From an uncultured Pelagibacteraceae bacterium (lineage in GTDB: Bacteria; Pseudomonadota; Alphaproteobacteria; Pelagibacterales; Pelagibacteraceae), in NCBI GenBank assembly GCA_902556905.1, contig CACDYK010000008.1:1-64000 (forward strand): a stretch of 64,000 nucleotides of DNA, in the 5' to 3' direction. Below the pieces are notes generated by a model, which saw only the letters and a list, made by a program, of their open reading frames with translations, ran no database searches and was not told the origin of the DNA. Positions within the stretch are counted from its first letter, which is position 1. The number at the start of each line of letters is the position of its first letter. This document shows, piece by piece, positions 50,346 to 58,432 of the stretch. A program made the translations under genes and the position numbers.

Positions 50346-52021
50346 TAAGTGGTTGTTTTAATAGTAGTTCTTTTCATAATGAACACTTGTTGAGCCATTG
50401 TTAAAATATTATTAACAGTCCAGTATATTACTAATCCTGCAGGGAATGGTGCCAGTATTACTGTTAGTAAAAGTGGAAAGAACATAAATATTTTTGCCTG
50501 CATAGGATCTGTTGGAGCAGGATTAAGTTTTTGTTGAATAAACATTGATACACCCATTGCAATAGGCCAAGCACCAATCATTAAAAATGAAGGAACATCA
50601 TAAGGTAATAAACCGAATAAATTGAACAGAGATGTAGGATCTCTTTCTGATAAATCTTGTATCCATCCAAAAAATGGCATTTGTCTCATTTCAATTGTTA
50701 CAAACAACACTTTATATAATGCAAAAAACACTGGAATTTGAACTAGTATAGGTAAACATCCAGACATAGGGTTAACTTTCTCTTTTTTATAAAGAGCCAT
50801 CATTTCTTGCTGTAATTTCATTTTATCTTCTTTGTGAAGATCTTTAAGTCTAGCCATTTCAGGTTGTAGAGCCTTCATTTTTGCCATGCTTCTAAATGAA
50901 AAGTTTGCAAGAGGAAAGAATGCTAGTCTAATACAAATTGTAATGGCAATAATTGCTAGCCCATAATTTCCAAGTAATTTAAAGAAGTAATCTATCCCAT
51001 AAAATAAAGGTTTGGTGATAAAATATAAAAAACCCCAATCAATCGCTAAATCAAATTTATCTATCTTTAATGACTCAGCATAGCCGTCAATTACATCCAC
51101 TCTTTTTGCTGCAACAATTATTTGCATCTCATCTTCTATGTTAGAGTTTTCTTTTAGTTCTAAAGGTTCTGTTCCTACAAAGTTTGCTCTAAATTTATCT
51201 TTGTAGTCAAATGTAGTTTTAAATTCCTTACCTTTTGGAGGTATTAATGAAGTAATCCAAAATTTATCAGAAATTCCAAGCCATCCTTTTTGTGAGGTTC
51301 TTGAAAACTTTTCTTCTTGAATGTCATCATAATCTTCTTCAATTAGCTCATCATCTAATGTTGCCAGAAGTCCTTCGTGAAGGATATAAAAATTTGATAT
51401 ATCAGGAATTTGCTTTCTAATTATTTGTCCATATGAGTAAAAATCATACTCTTTACTAGTAGAGTTGATCACTTTCTGTTTAATTGTGAATAAAAATTTG
51501 TCATCTAAAGCTATCTCTTTCTCAAAAGTAATTCCCTGATCATTAGTCCAAGATAGTTTAACAGGGGATTGATTAGTTAGTTTACTATTTCCTGACACAG
51601 ACCATACAGAATTTGAATTTGGAATATCAATATTTTTATCTGTAGTTATAAATCCGCTTTCTATTAAGTATCCATCTTTAGTATTTCTTGGTGATAACAG
51701 TTTAACTTTCTCATCACTTTCTAAGGCAACATTATATTCTTTAAAAGTTAAGTCATCGATTGCAGCACCTTTTAAAGAAATCGAGCCTACTATATTTTGG
51801 TTTTCGAATTGAATTCTTTTATTTTGGTTTAAGGCCTCTTCTCTTGTAATTTCAGTTACAGTCTCTTTTTGATCCAAACTAGGCGCATCTGAATTTCGTT
51901 CAGTTTTATTTTTTTCAGCTAGGTTTTCTTTTGTAATTGGGGGAGGTGCAAAAAATAAGCTATATAAAATAATAACTGCTGCCGATAAGGAAATAGCTGC
52001 AATGACGTTTTTAGTATCCAT
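50345..52021 (-). CDS. yidC: Membrane protein insertase YidC
   Basis: The 558-residue protein has an N-terminal TM anchor (NVIAAISLSAAVIILYSLFF), a large periplasmic beta domain (about 60-350) and the conserved five-TM insertase core with GNYGLAIIAITICIRLAFFP, NPMSGCLPILVQIPVFFALY and LVIYWTVNNIL. It inserts and folds inner-membrane proteins with or without SecYEG. It overlaps yidD and argB by 1 nt each. Confidence 0.97.
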   Translation of the reverse strand: MDTKNVIAAISLSAAVIILYSLFFAPPPITKENLAEKNKTERNSDAPSLDQKETVTEITREEALNQNKRIQFENQNIVGSISLKGAAIDDLTFKEYNVALESDEKVKLLSPRNTKDGYLIESGFITTDKNIDIPNSNSVWSVSGNSKLTNQSPVKLSWTNDQGITFEKEIALDDKFLFTIKQKVINSTSKEYDFYSYGQIIRKQIPDISNFYILHEGLLATLDDELIEEDYDDIQEEKFSRTSQKGWLGISDKFWITSLIPPKGKEFKTTFDYKDKFRANFVGTEPLELKENSNIEDEMQIIVAAKRVDVIDGYAESLKIDKFDLAIDWGFLYFITKPLFYGIDYFFKLLGNYGLAIIAITICIRLAFFPLANFSFRSMAKMKALQPEMARLKDLHKEDKMKLQQEMMALYKKEKVNPMSGCLPILVQIPVFFALYKVLFVTIEMRQMPFFGWIQDLSERDPTSLFNLFGLLPYDVPSFLMIGAWPIAMGVSMFIQQKLNPAPTDPMQAKIFMFFPLLLTVILAPFPAGLVIYWTVNNILTMAQQVFIMKRTTIKTTT

Positions 52022-52272
52022 TATTTTTTAGCTCTCATTTCTTTTTTAACCGGATCGAAACCATCTCCACCACCTAAAAATTTTATAGGATGACATGATA
52101 ATATTCTCTTTAAGCTCATAAAACTTCCTTTAACTAAACCAAATTCTTTTAAAGCCTCAATACTGTATTCAGAACAAGTTGGTAAGTATCTACACGATTG
52201 TCCAAGTAATGGACTAATAAGAAATTTATATCCTTTAATAAATTTAATTAAAATATTTGTGAAAATGTTCAT
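52021..52272 (-). CDS. yidD: Membrane protein insertion efficiency factor YidD
   Basis: The 83-residue protein shows the family pattern IKGYKFLISPLLGQSCRYLP, followed by TCSEYSIEAL, SLKRILSCHPI and GGGDGFDPV. It assists YidC-dependent insertion. It overlaps rnpA and yidC by single bases in the conserved rpmH-rnpA-yidD-yidC order. Confidence 0.96.
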   Translation of the reverse strand: MNIFTNILIKFIKGYKFLISPLLGQSCRYLPTCSEYSIEALKEFGLVKGSFMSLKRILSCHPIKFLGGGDGFDPVKKEMRAKK

Positions 52273-52613
52273 TATTTAATTTTTTCTAAATCCTGAAATA
52301 GAGTTTCTTTTATATTTTTGTACTCATTGTTTAGCATAGTTGACTTAGCAATAACAAGATATGAATAGCTAAATTTTAATGTTACTTTTTTTACTGCTTC
52401 ATTAACTATATTTCTTAATCTTCGTTTAATTTTATTTCTTTTTACTGCATTTCCAATTTTCTTTTTGGTTACAAAACTAATATTTAGTTTGCTGTTTTCT
52501 TTATTGGTCAAATTACCAAAAAAAATTGTAACGTATTTGTTAGAAATTTTTTTTTGCTTTAGTAGATTTTTGAATTCTTCATTCTTTGAAAGAGCAAGTA
52601 TTTTGCTTTTCAT
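52272..52613 (-). CDS. rnpA: Ribonuclease P protein component
   Basis: The 113-residue basic protein has the RNP-like motif KRNKIKRRLRNIVNEA and NISFVTKKKIGNAV, typical of the RNase P protein subunit that helps remove tRNA 5' leaders. It starts 4 nt after rpmH. Confidence 0.95.
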   Translation of the reverse strand: MKSKILALSKNEEFKNLLKQKKISNKYVTIFFGNLTNKENSKLNISFVTKKKIGNAVKRNKIKRRLRNIVNEAVKKVTLKFSYSYLVIAKSTMLNNEYKNIKETLFQDLEKIK

Positions 52614-52617
52614 TTAT

Positions 52618-52758
52618 CTAGACTGATACGGTTAACGATTTTCTTCCTCTTGCCCTTCTTCTTGCTAAAAGTTTCTGCCCACCCTTAGTCTTCATTTTTG
52701 ATCTAAACCCGTGTTTTCTGGCTCGTTTAACGTTAGATGGTTGATATGTTCGTTTCAT
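52618..52758 (-). CDS. rpmH: 50S ribosomal protein bL34
   Basis: The 46-residue product begins [19 protein letters not shown] and continues with the conserved [19 protein letters not shown] segment. Coordinates run from ATG at 52758 to TAG at 52620-52618. It is the first gene of the minus-strand rnpA-yidD-yidC unit, as in most bacteria. Confidence 0.97.
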   Translation of the reverse strand: MKRTYQPSNVKRARKHGFRSKMKTKGGQKLLARRRARGRKSLTVSV

Positions 52759-52851
52759 AAAATGTGGTTAAAATTTATTAATTTTTCGCTCTTTATAGTA
52801 ACTAAATATATAAATAGCAAATAGAAGATTATAGAATTAGCATTGTATTTG

Positions 52852-53574
52852 ATGGAAAAAGCTAAAAAAATTAAATTATTTATAGGATTATTTTATCTAA
52901 CGTCCATTTGTTTATTTTTATATTTTTTCTTTTCAAAATTTAGCCTTCAGGAATTAACATCTTATGATTTTATTAGACAAAATAGATCTTATTTTTTTGA
53001 ACTTAAAAATTCAAATTTATTTTTGTTATCAATAATTTTTTTAGCACTTACTATATTATGGGTATTTCCATTTTTAGGATTTGGATCACCCATTGCATTA
53101 TTGGGTGGGTTTATTTTTGGAAAATGGATTGGAACATTACTTGTTGTTTTAGGATTAAGTGTTGGTGCAACATTTATATATTTGTTTGGTAATTATTTTT
53201 TAAAAGAATTAATAAGAGAAAAATTTTTAAATAAATTCAAAAATCTTAAACAAAAATTTAAAAAATCTGAATTTATTTATTTATTAATATATCGTTTTAT
53301 AGGAGGGATACCTTGGCAGTTAAGTTGTCTCCTGCCGACTCTTTTTAATGTAAAAGTAAATAATTTTTTCTTTGCAACTTTAATTGGAATTATACCTCAA
53401 ATATTTTTAGCTGTTTCTATTGGTAGTGGCTTAGAAAAAGTTATTGAGCAAAATTCAAAAATTCCAGGAATAACTGATATTATTTTTTCAGCAGATATTT
53501 ATTTACCAATTCTAGCTTTTTTTGGGTTAATTTTATTGTCAATTTTTTTGAGAAAAATTTTCTATAAAAATTAA
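52852..53574 (+). CDS. TVP38/TMEM64 (VTT-domain) membrane protein
   Basis: The 240-residue membrane protein has the VTT-domain motifs GFGSPIALLGGFIFGKWIG, then RFIGGIPWQLSCLLPTLFNV with the conserved Arg, Pro and Asn pattern, and TLIGIIPQIF. Function is uncertain; relatives may act in lipid scrambling. ATG at 52852 is used rather than an upstream in-frame TTG. It is divergent from rpmH. Confidence 0.88.
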   Translation: MEKAKKIKLFIGLFYLTSICLFLYFFFSKFSLQELTSYDFIRQNRSYFFELKNSNLFLLSIIFLALTILWVFPFLGFGSPIALLGGFIFGKWIGTLLVVLGLSVGATFIYLFGNYFLKELIREKFLNKFKNLKQKFKKSEFIYLLIYRFIGGIPWQLSCLLPTLFNVKVNNFFFATLIGIIPQIFLAVSIGSGLEKVIEQNSKIPGITDIIFSADIYLPILAFFGLILLSIFLRKIFYKN

Positions 53575-53578
53575 TTAT

Positions 53579-53654
53579 GGTGCTCCCACCCTGTACTGAC
53601 CAGGGAATTAGTCATTACCAATGACTTGATATACCATTTATCTATAGGAGCTGA
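53579..53654 (+). ncRNA. Candidate three-way-junction structured RNA
   Basis: GCTCC (53582-53586) pairs with GGAGC (53647-53651) to close a junction with two perfect hairpins: CCCTG/CAGGG with loop TACTGAC (53589-53605), and AGTCATT/AATGACT with loop ACC (53610-53626). It lies in a 177-nt intergenic gap, GC-rich compared with its surroundings, about 100 nt upstream of a small basic ORF. I do not recognise a known riboswitch class. It may be a leader or a free small RNA. Confidence 0.45.
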
Positions 53655-53751
53655 TTAACAAAATAATATTTATTGATAATAAAGCATTTTTTTCAAAATA
53701 TTGCCTTAATTTTTTGATGATTATGCTTTATATCTACCTGAGGAAAATTTT

Positions 53752-53952
53752 ATGGGAATTCATTACGATTATAAATCCACTAAAGGAAATAAGCTTATGG
53801 AGAAGCAAGCTAAAAGAGAGAAGAAGCTTGCTGAAAAAAAGGCTAAACGTTTAGCTAAAGAAGGACCAAAAGAAGAGGAAGTTAAACCTAAAACATTAGA
53901 TGCCTCAAAGCCTATAACTTTAGACTTTCTTACAAACCCAGATAAAGAATGA
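53752..53952 (+). CDS. Small charged protein of unknown function (66 residues)
   Basis: The product is strongly basic in its N-terminal two thirds, with a Lys/Glu/Ala-rich helix (KQAKREKKLAEKKAKRLAKE, residues about 18-37), then an acidic segment and the conserved-looking tail [12 protein letters not shown]. The start ATG follows CTACCTGAGGAAAATTTT, giving a good GAGGA ribosome site. Its stop codon overlaps the ATG of the next tiny gene (ATGA). No known family identified. Confidence 0.65.
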   Translation: MGIHYDYKSTKGNKLMEKQAKREKKLAEKKAKRLAKEGPKEEEVKPKTLDASKPITLDFLTNPDKE

Positions 53953-54050
53953 ATTCTAAAGAAAAAAATGAGCGTTTAAGCTTAGCGCTAAGAAAAAACT
54001 TAAAAAAAAGAAAACTTTTTCAAAAAAAAATTAAGAAGAAAACTAAATAA
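53949..54050 (+). CDS. Tiny basic protein (33 residues) between the 66-residue gene and dcd
   Basis: ATG at 53949 overlaps the preceding stop codon, and the TAA at 54048-54050 overlaps the dcd ATG (TAATG). The peptide contains the pattern [14 protein letters not shown] followed by a Lys-rich tail. The precise start and stop overlaps with both neighbours support it being translated. It resembles short arginine/lysine-rich alphaproteobacterial proteins of unknown role. Confidence 0.6.
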   Translation: MNSKEKNERLSLALRKNLKKRKLFQKKIKKKTK

Positions 54051-54604
54051 TGTCAGTTCTTTCAGATAAGTGGATCAGAAAAATGTCCAAAGAAGAAGAC
54101 ATGATTTCTCCTTTTGAAGAAAAACAAGTCAGAGGAGACAGTATTTCTTATGGACTATCATCATTTGGTTATGATGCTAGAGTTTCTGATGAGTTTAAAA
54201 TTTTTACAAATGTGAATTCAGAGATTGTGGATCCAAAAAATTTTAAACCAACAAACTTTGTTACCAAAAATGTATCAGAATGTATTATTCCACCAAATTC
54301 ATTTGTTTTAGCAAGAACTGTTGAAAAGTTTAAAATTCCAGACGATGTATTGGTTATTTGTCTTGGTAAGTCTACTTATGCAAGATGTGGGATTATTGTA
54401 AATGTTACACCTTTAGAGCCAGGTTGGGAAGGGTATGTAACACTTGAATTTTCGAACACTACACCTCTTCCAGCAAAAATATATGCAAATGAAGGTGTTG
54501 CTCAATTTGTCTTTTTAAAAGGAAATGAAAAACCAGAAGTGACTTATGCAGATCGTGATGGAAAATATATGGGTCAAACTGGGGTAACGCTACCTAAAGT
54601 TTAG
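54050..54604 (+). CDS. dcd: dCTP deaminase
   Basis: The 184-residue protein has [13 protein letters not shown], the catalytic and nucleotide-binding region [18 protein letters not shown] and [19 protein letters not shown], plus the C-terminal [10 protein letters not shown]. It deaminates dCTP to dUTP to supply dTTP. It follows the tiny basic gene with a TAATG overlap and precedes murA by 2 nt. Confidence 0.97.
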   Translation: MSVLSDKWIRKMSKEEDMISPFEEKQVRGDSISYGLSSFGYDARVSDEFKIFTNVNSEIVDPKNFKPTNFVTKNVSECIIPPNSFVLARTVEKFKIPDDVLVICLGKSTYARCGIIVNVTPLEPGWEGYVTLEFSNTTPLPAKIYANEGVAQFVFLKGNEKPEVTYADRDGKYMGQTGVTLPKV

Positions 54605-54606
54605 TC

Positions 54607-55863
54607 ATGAAAAAACTAGAAGTCTTTGGAGCAAACAAGCTCAAAGGACAAATAAAAATATCAGGTTCAAAAAATGCATCTCTACCAATTCTAGCAGCAA
54701 CTTTATTATCAAAAAAAAAAGTTTTCTTAAAAAATTTACCTAGAGTAAAAGATATTGAGACGATGGCTAGTTTGTTACAATCGCTGGGCTCTGAAATTAA
54801 TTTTAATAAAAATAATTTAACTATTGATAACAAACAGCAGAACAAAAACTTTGCCTCTTACAGTTTGGTTAAAACTATGAGAGCAGGAATTTTAGTCCTT
54901 GGGCCTTTGCTTGCTAAATTTGGTAAAGCAAAAGTATCTCTACCTGGTGGTTGTGCAATAGGTACTAGACCTGTTGATATACATTTAGATGCTTTATCAA
55001 AGTTAGGCGTTAAATATAAAATTATTCAAGGGTATGTGTATGCAAAAGCACCGAAGGGATTAATTGGCAGTAAAATAAAATTTTCAAAAATATCGGTTGG
55101 TGCTACTGAAAATTTAATCATTGCGGCGAGTTTTGCAAAGGGAACTACAGTTTTAAGTAACTGTGCAATTGAACCTGAAATAAAAGATTTAGTTAATTTT
55201 TTGATAAGTATGGGATGCAATATCAAATGGATTAGTAAGCGTTCAGTTAAAATTGAAGGAGTATCAGAGGTTAATGAAATTACTTATCCAGTAATGTTTG
55301 ATAGAATAGAAGCTGGAACTTATTTAGTGGCAGCCGCAGTCACAGAGGGAAATTTAAAGATAAAAAATTTAGTCCCTAAAATTATTCAAACAGAAATTGA
55401 TACTTTAAAAAAAATAGGAGCAAAAATTAGAGTTAAGAAAGATGAAATTCATATTGTAGGAAGTAAAAAAATTAAAAGTATAAATATCAAAACGGCACCA
55501 TATCCTGGTTTTCCAACTGATTTACAGGCTCAAATTATGGTGTTGTTGTGTAAAGCAAACAAACAATCTGTAATCAAAGAAGATATTTTTGAAAACAGAT
55601 TTATGCACGTTGCTGAACTAAATCGAATGGGTGCTAAAATTTTAACAAATGGTAATCAAGCAAAAGTGAGTGGTAACATCAGATTTGAAGCAGCTGAATT
55701 GATGGCAACGGACCTTAGAGCTTCTGTCTCTTTAATTTTAGCAGCATTAACTACAAAAGGAAAATCCGTTATCAATAGAATTTATCATCTAGATCGAGGA
55801 TACGAAAATATAGAAAAGAAATTGAAAAAAGTAGGAGCAAAAATTAGAAGAATTAATGGATAA
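54607..55863 (+). CDS. murA: UDP-N-acetylglucosamine 1-carboxyvinyltransferase
   Basis: The 418-residue EPSP-synthase-like enzyme has KISGSKNASLPILAA with the active-site Lys/Asn and LPGGCAIGTRPVDIHLDAL with the catalytic Cys that fosfomycin modifies. It performs the first committed step of peptidoglycan synthesis. It overlaps the DUF2948 gene by 8 nt, in the usual alphaproteobacterial murA-DUF2948-hisD order. Confidence 0.97.
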   Translation: MKKLEVFGANKLKGQIKISGSKNASLPILAATLLSKKKVFLKNLPRVKDIETMASLLQSLGSEINFNKNNLTIDNKQQNKNFASYSLVKTMRAGILVLGPLLAKFGKAKVSLPGGCAIGTRPVDIHLDALSKLGVKYKIIQGYVYAKAPKGLIGSKIKFSKISVGATENLIIAASFAKGTTVLSNCAIEPEIKDLVNFLISMGCNIKWISKRSVKIEGVSEVNEITYPVMFDRIEAGTYLVAAAVTEGNLKIKNLVPKIIQTEIDTLKKIGAKIRVKKDEIHIVGSKKIKSINIKTAPYPGFPTDLQAQIMVLLCKANKQSVIKEDIFENRFMHVAELNRMGAKILTNGNQAKVSGNIRFEAAELMATDLRASVSLILAALTTKGKSVINRIYHLDRGYENIEKKLKKVGAKIRRING

Positions 55864-56254
55864 GAAATATTTAGCAAAAATTATAGCTTCTGATAATGAA
55901 GGTTTACAGATGATTTCAGCATGTAGTGCTGGAGCTAAAGTAAAAGTGTCTGATATAAAATATTTAGCATCAAATAAAGTTTTCTTATTATCAATTGAGA
56001 GAACTAAAATTGAGACAGATCAAGAAGACAAGAAAATTAACAGTATTTGTAGGTTTGATTTTGTCGATAAAGTAAAATCTAAAAATATAGATCAAAAAAA
56101 CGAGGATTTAGTTTTAGAATTGATCGCAATAGATTATCTAAAAAATAAAGATGATTATGAAATTAATTTAATTTTTAACAATAATGCCCACATTGCTTTG
56201 ACTACAGAAACAATTGAAGTAAGACTAGAAGATCAAAACGAAATTAAAGATTAA
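55856..56254 (+). CDS. DUF2948 family protein
   Basis: The 132-residue protein begins with KIIASDNEGLQMISACSAGA and has RFDFVDKVKSKN and LIFNNNAHIALTTETIEVRLED, matching the uncharacterised DUF2948 family. In alphaproteobacteria it lies between murA and hisD, as here. It overlaps both neighbours (8 nt and 1 nt). Function unknown. Confidence 0.85.
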   Translation: MDKKYLAKIIASDNEGLQMISACSAGAKVKVSDIKYLASNKVFLLSIERTKIETDQEDKKINSICRFDFVDKVKSKNIDQKNEDLVLELIAIDYLKNKDDYEINLIFNNNAHIALTTETIEVRLEDQNEIKD

Positions 56255-57537
56255 TGAAAATATTAAACAATAAAAGTAAAAATTTTGATAAAAATTTAGA
56301 TAGTTTACTTTTGCAAAGAAAGAAAAAAGTACAATCTAATTCAGTTTCAGTTTTAAGTATTATTAAAGATGTCAGAAAAAATGGAGACAATGCTTTAGTA
56401 AAATATGAAAAAAGATTTAATAAAAATACTATAATTGTTCCTTCTCAAAAACAGATTGCTAATTCAATAAAATCACTAGATAAAAAAGTAAAGCAAGCAA
56501 TCGATATTGCTTACAATAGAATTTATAAATTTCACTCTTTACAGAAATTTAAAAATATTTCTTACGTCGATAAGTATAAAAATAAACTTGAGTATAAATA
56601 TATGCCTTTAGAATCGGTTGCAATATACGTGCCTGGTTCAACTGCTTCATATCCATCAAGTGTATTAATGAATGCTATTCCAGCAATTGTTGCAAGAGTT
56701 AAAAGAATTGTGATGATTAATCCTGGGTTTAAAGGAAAACAAAATCCAGCAGTATTATATGCGGCTCGTAAATGTAAAATTAAAGAAATTTATTCTATCG
56801 GTGGACCATCAGCGATTGCAGCTGTTGCTTATGGAACAAAGAAAATAAATAAAGTTAATAAAATAGTAGGACCTGGCAATGCTTATGTCGCTGCAGCTAA
56901 AAAAGAAGTTTTTGGTGATGTTGGAATTGAGGGAATGACCGCAGGCCCTTCTGAAGTTACTATTGTTTGCGATAAATTTTCAAATCCAGAATGGGTTGCA
57001 AGTGATTTAATTGGTCAAGCAGAACATGATAATCTTGCTCAATGTATTTTAATTTCAAAAAATAAATCTTTAATAGATAAAGTTCAAAATGAAATTTCTA
57101 ATCAATTAAAAGAAATTCCAAGATCTTCTATTGCAAGACAAAGCTTATCAAATAATGGAATTTTAATGCACATTAGTTCTAATAAAAAAATAATTGAGGT
57201 TGTAAACAAAATAGCCCCTGAGCACTTGGAACTAAATGTTAAAAATTATAAATCTTTTGTACCAAAAATTAAAAGTTCAGGATCTGTTTGTTTAGGAAAA
57301 TATGCTGTTATGGCAATGACCGATTACAATGTTGGCTCTAACCACATATTACCAACAAATGGTTCAGCAAAATATTCAAGTGGAGTAAGTGTAAATGAAT
57401 TTTATAAACGGATTTCCTATATAAACTTATCTAAAAAGGGTATTGAAAGTCTTGGCCCTTCAGTTATAACACTTGCAAATTACGAAGGATTGGCAGGACA
57501 TGCTCAATCTGTAAAAAAAAGAATTTGGAGAAAATAA
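56254..57537 (+). CDS. hisD: Histidinol dehydrogenase
   Basis: The 427-residue zinc enzyme has [47 protein letters not shown] and the zinc/catalytic region [10 protein letters not shown], with APEHLEL near the C-terminus. It oxidises L-histidinol to histidine in two steps. It is separated from the hisS-hisZ-hisG group by infA and tRNA genes. Confidence 0.97.
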   Translation: MKILNNKSKNFDKNLDSLLLQRKKKVQSNSVSVLSIIKDVRKNGDNALVKYEKRFNKNTIIVPSQKQIANSIKSLDKKVKQAIDIAYNRIYKFHSLQKFKNISYVDKYKNKLEYKYMPLESVAIYVPGSTASYPSSVLMNAIPAIVARVKRIVMINPGFKGKQNPAVLYAARKCKIKEIYSIGGPSAIAAVAYGTKKINKVNKIVGPGNAYVAAAKKEVFGDVGIEGMTAGPSEVTIVCDKFSNPEWVASDLIGQAEHDNLAQCILISKNKSLIDKVQNEISNQLKEIPRSSIARQSLSNNGILMHISSNKKIIEVVNKIAPEHLELNVKNYKSFVPKIKSSGSVCLGKYAVMAMTDYNVGSNHILPTNGSAKYSSGVSVNEFYKRISYINLSKKGIESLGPSVITLANYEGLAGHAQSVKKRIWRK

Positions 57538-57539
57538 AA

Positions 57540-57755
57540 TTGTCTAAACAAGATTTGCTTGAATTTAAAGGAAAGGTCATGGACCTACTTCCAAATGCAA
57601 TGTTTAGAGTTAAGCTAGAGAATGGGCATACGGTTACCGCTCATACTGCTGGTAAGTTGAGAAAAAACAGAATTAGAGTATTGCAAGGCGATAACGTGAC
57701 AGTCGAAATGACACCTTATGACCTTACAAAAGGTAGAATAATCTTTAGGGGTTAA
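57540..57755 (+). CDS. infA: Translation initiation factor IF-1
   Basis: The 71-residue OB-fold protein runs from [19 protein letters not shown] through [10 protein letters not shown] and [19 protein letters not shown] to KGRIIFR. It blocks the ribosomal A site during initiation. TTG at 57540 gives the canonical N-terminus and a 2-nt gap to hisD; an in-frame TTG at 57525 would add five residues and overlap hisD. An initiation-factor gene with a TTG start is notable. Confidence 0.96.
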   Translation: MSKQDLLEFKGKVMDLLPNAMFRVKLENGHTVTAHTAGKLRKNRIRVLQGDNVTVEMTPYDLTKGRIIFRG

Positions 57756-57760
57756 TTTTT

Positions 57761-57835
57761 GCCTCGGTAGCTCAGGAGTAGAGCAGAGCCCTGAAAAGGC
57801 TTGTGTCGGAGGTGCGAATCCTTCCCGAGGCACCA
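57761..57835 (+). tRNA. tRNA-Phe (anticodon GAA)
   Basis: The cloverleaf has acceptor GCCTCGG/CCGAGGC, A73 and encoded CCA. The anticodon stem GAGCC/GGCTT closes loop CTGAAAA, giving GAA, and the D arm contains AGCTC-AGGAGTA-GAGC. It starts 5 nt after infA and probably comes from the same transcript. Confidence 0.96.
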
Positions 57836-57917
57836 CCATCAACTTTTCATCTTGAAATAATTAAAAAATCAAATTAGCCTTATGAAATAATAAACAACAT
57901 AAGGACTGAGAAATAAG

Positions 57918-58130
57918 ATGAGCACACTAACTGGTAAAATTAAATGGTATAATGGTAAAAAAGGCTATGGTTTCATCGAAAGAGATGACAAAGAAAAAGA
58001 TGCCTTTGTGCATGCATCAGCAGTTAAAGAAGCTGGCATGAGATATCTTAATGAAGGTGACAAACTAGAATTTTCATTAGAGGACGGTCCAAAAGGTCCT
58101 TCTGCAGTTAATCTAAAAAAAATAGATTAA
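57918..58130 (+). CDS. Cold-shock domain protein (CspA-like)
   Basis: The 70-residue protein has RNP1 KKGYGFIERD and RNP2 DAFVHASAV, the RNA-binding motifs of the cold-shock domain, preceded by GKIKWYNG. It likely acts as an RNA chaperone. The 82-nt leader has an AAGGACTGAG ribosome site. A strong terminator follows, so it forms its own unit. Confidence 0.96.
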   Translation: MSTLTGKIKWYNGKKGYGFIERDDKEKDAFVHASAVKEAGMRYLNEGDKLEFSLEDGPKGPSAVNLKKID

Positions 58131-58145
58131 TTTTTAAATATTTTG

Positions 58146-58185
58146 AAGGGCGTTAAATCTACAAATAGATCAACGTCCTTTTTAT
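58146..58185 (+). terminator. Rho-independent terminator of the cold-shock gene
   Basis: AAGGgCGTTaaATCTA (58146-58161) pairs with TAGATcAACGtCCTT (58166-58180) around a CAAA loop with small internal mismatches. It is followed by TTTTTATTTTT. Confidence 0.85.
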
Positions 58186-58200
58186 TTTTACTTGAATAAT

Positions 58201-58300
58201 GACAATTATTGTCTAAAAGAATGACCATGATTATAAATATTACATACAGAAAGACTTCAAGAGGCACTCATAGAATCTGTTTCCATAGCCTGTAGGCTAT
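58201..58300 (+). other. Intergenic stretch with two hairpins before tRNA-His
   Basis: Between the terminator at 58185 and tRNA-His there is no convincing ORF. GACAAT-T-ATTGTC (58201-58213) is a perfect palindrome, and ATAGCC-TGTA-GGCTAT (58285-58300) is a perfect 6-bp hairpin followed by a T/A-rich run. A small RNA ending at the second hairpin is possible, but no promoter is clear. Confidence 0.3.
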
Positions 58301-58353
58301 TTATTTATAATATAATTTTTAATCCACACAAAAATAATATAAAAACAAAGTAT

Positions 58354-58428
58354 GCCTGGGTGGTGTAACGGTTAGCACGAAAGTTTGTGGAACTTTAAGT
58401 TTGAGTTCGATTCTCAGCCCGGGTACCA
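58354..58428 (+). tRNA. tRNA-His (anticodon GTG), lacking encoded G-1
   Basis: The cloverleaf has anticodon stem AAAGT/ACTTT closing loop TTGTGGA (anticodon GTG), T arm TTGAG-TTCGATT-CTCAG, and an encoded CCA. The base before G1 is T, so no G-1 is encoded. G1 faces T72 and position 73 is A, not C. This is the atypical tRNA-His identity known from a subset of alphaproteobacteria. It ends 4 nt before the hisS ATG. Confidence 0.95.
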
Positions 58429-58432
58429 AAAA

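Noticed and set aside
52763..52771. TGTGGTTAA near rpmH as a DnaA box (oriC)
   Set aside because: rpmH often lies near the origin, but this is a single site with one mismatch to TTATCCACA, with no dnaA gene or box cluster.
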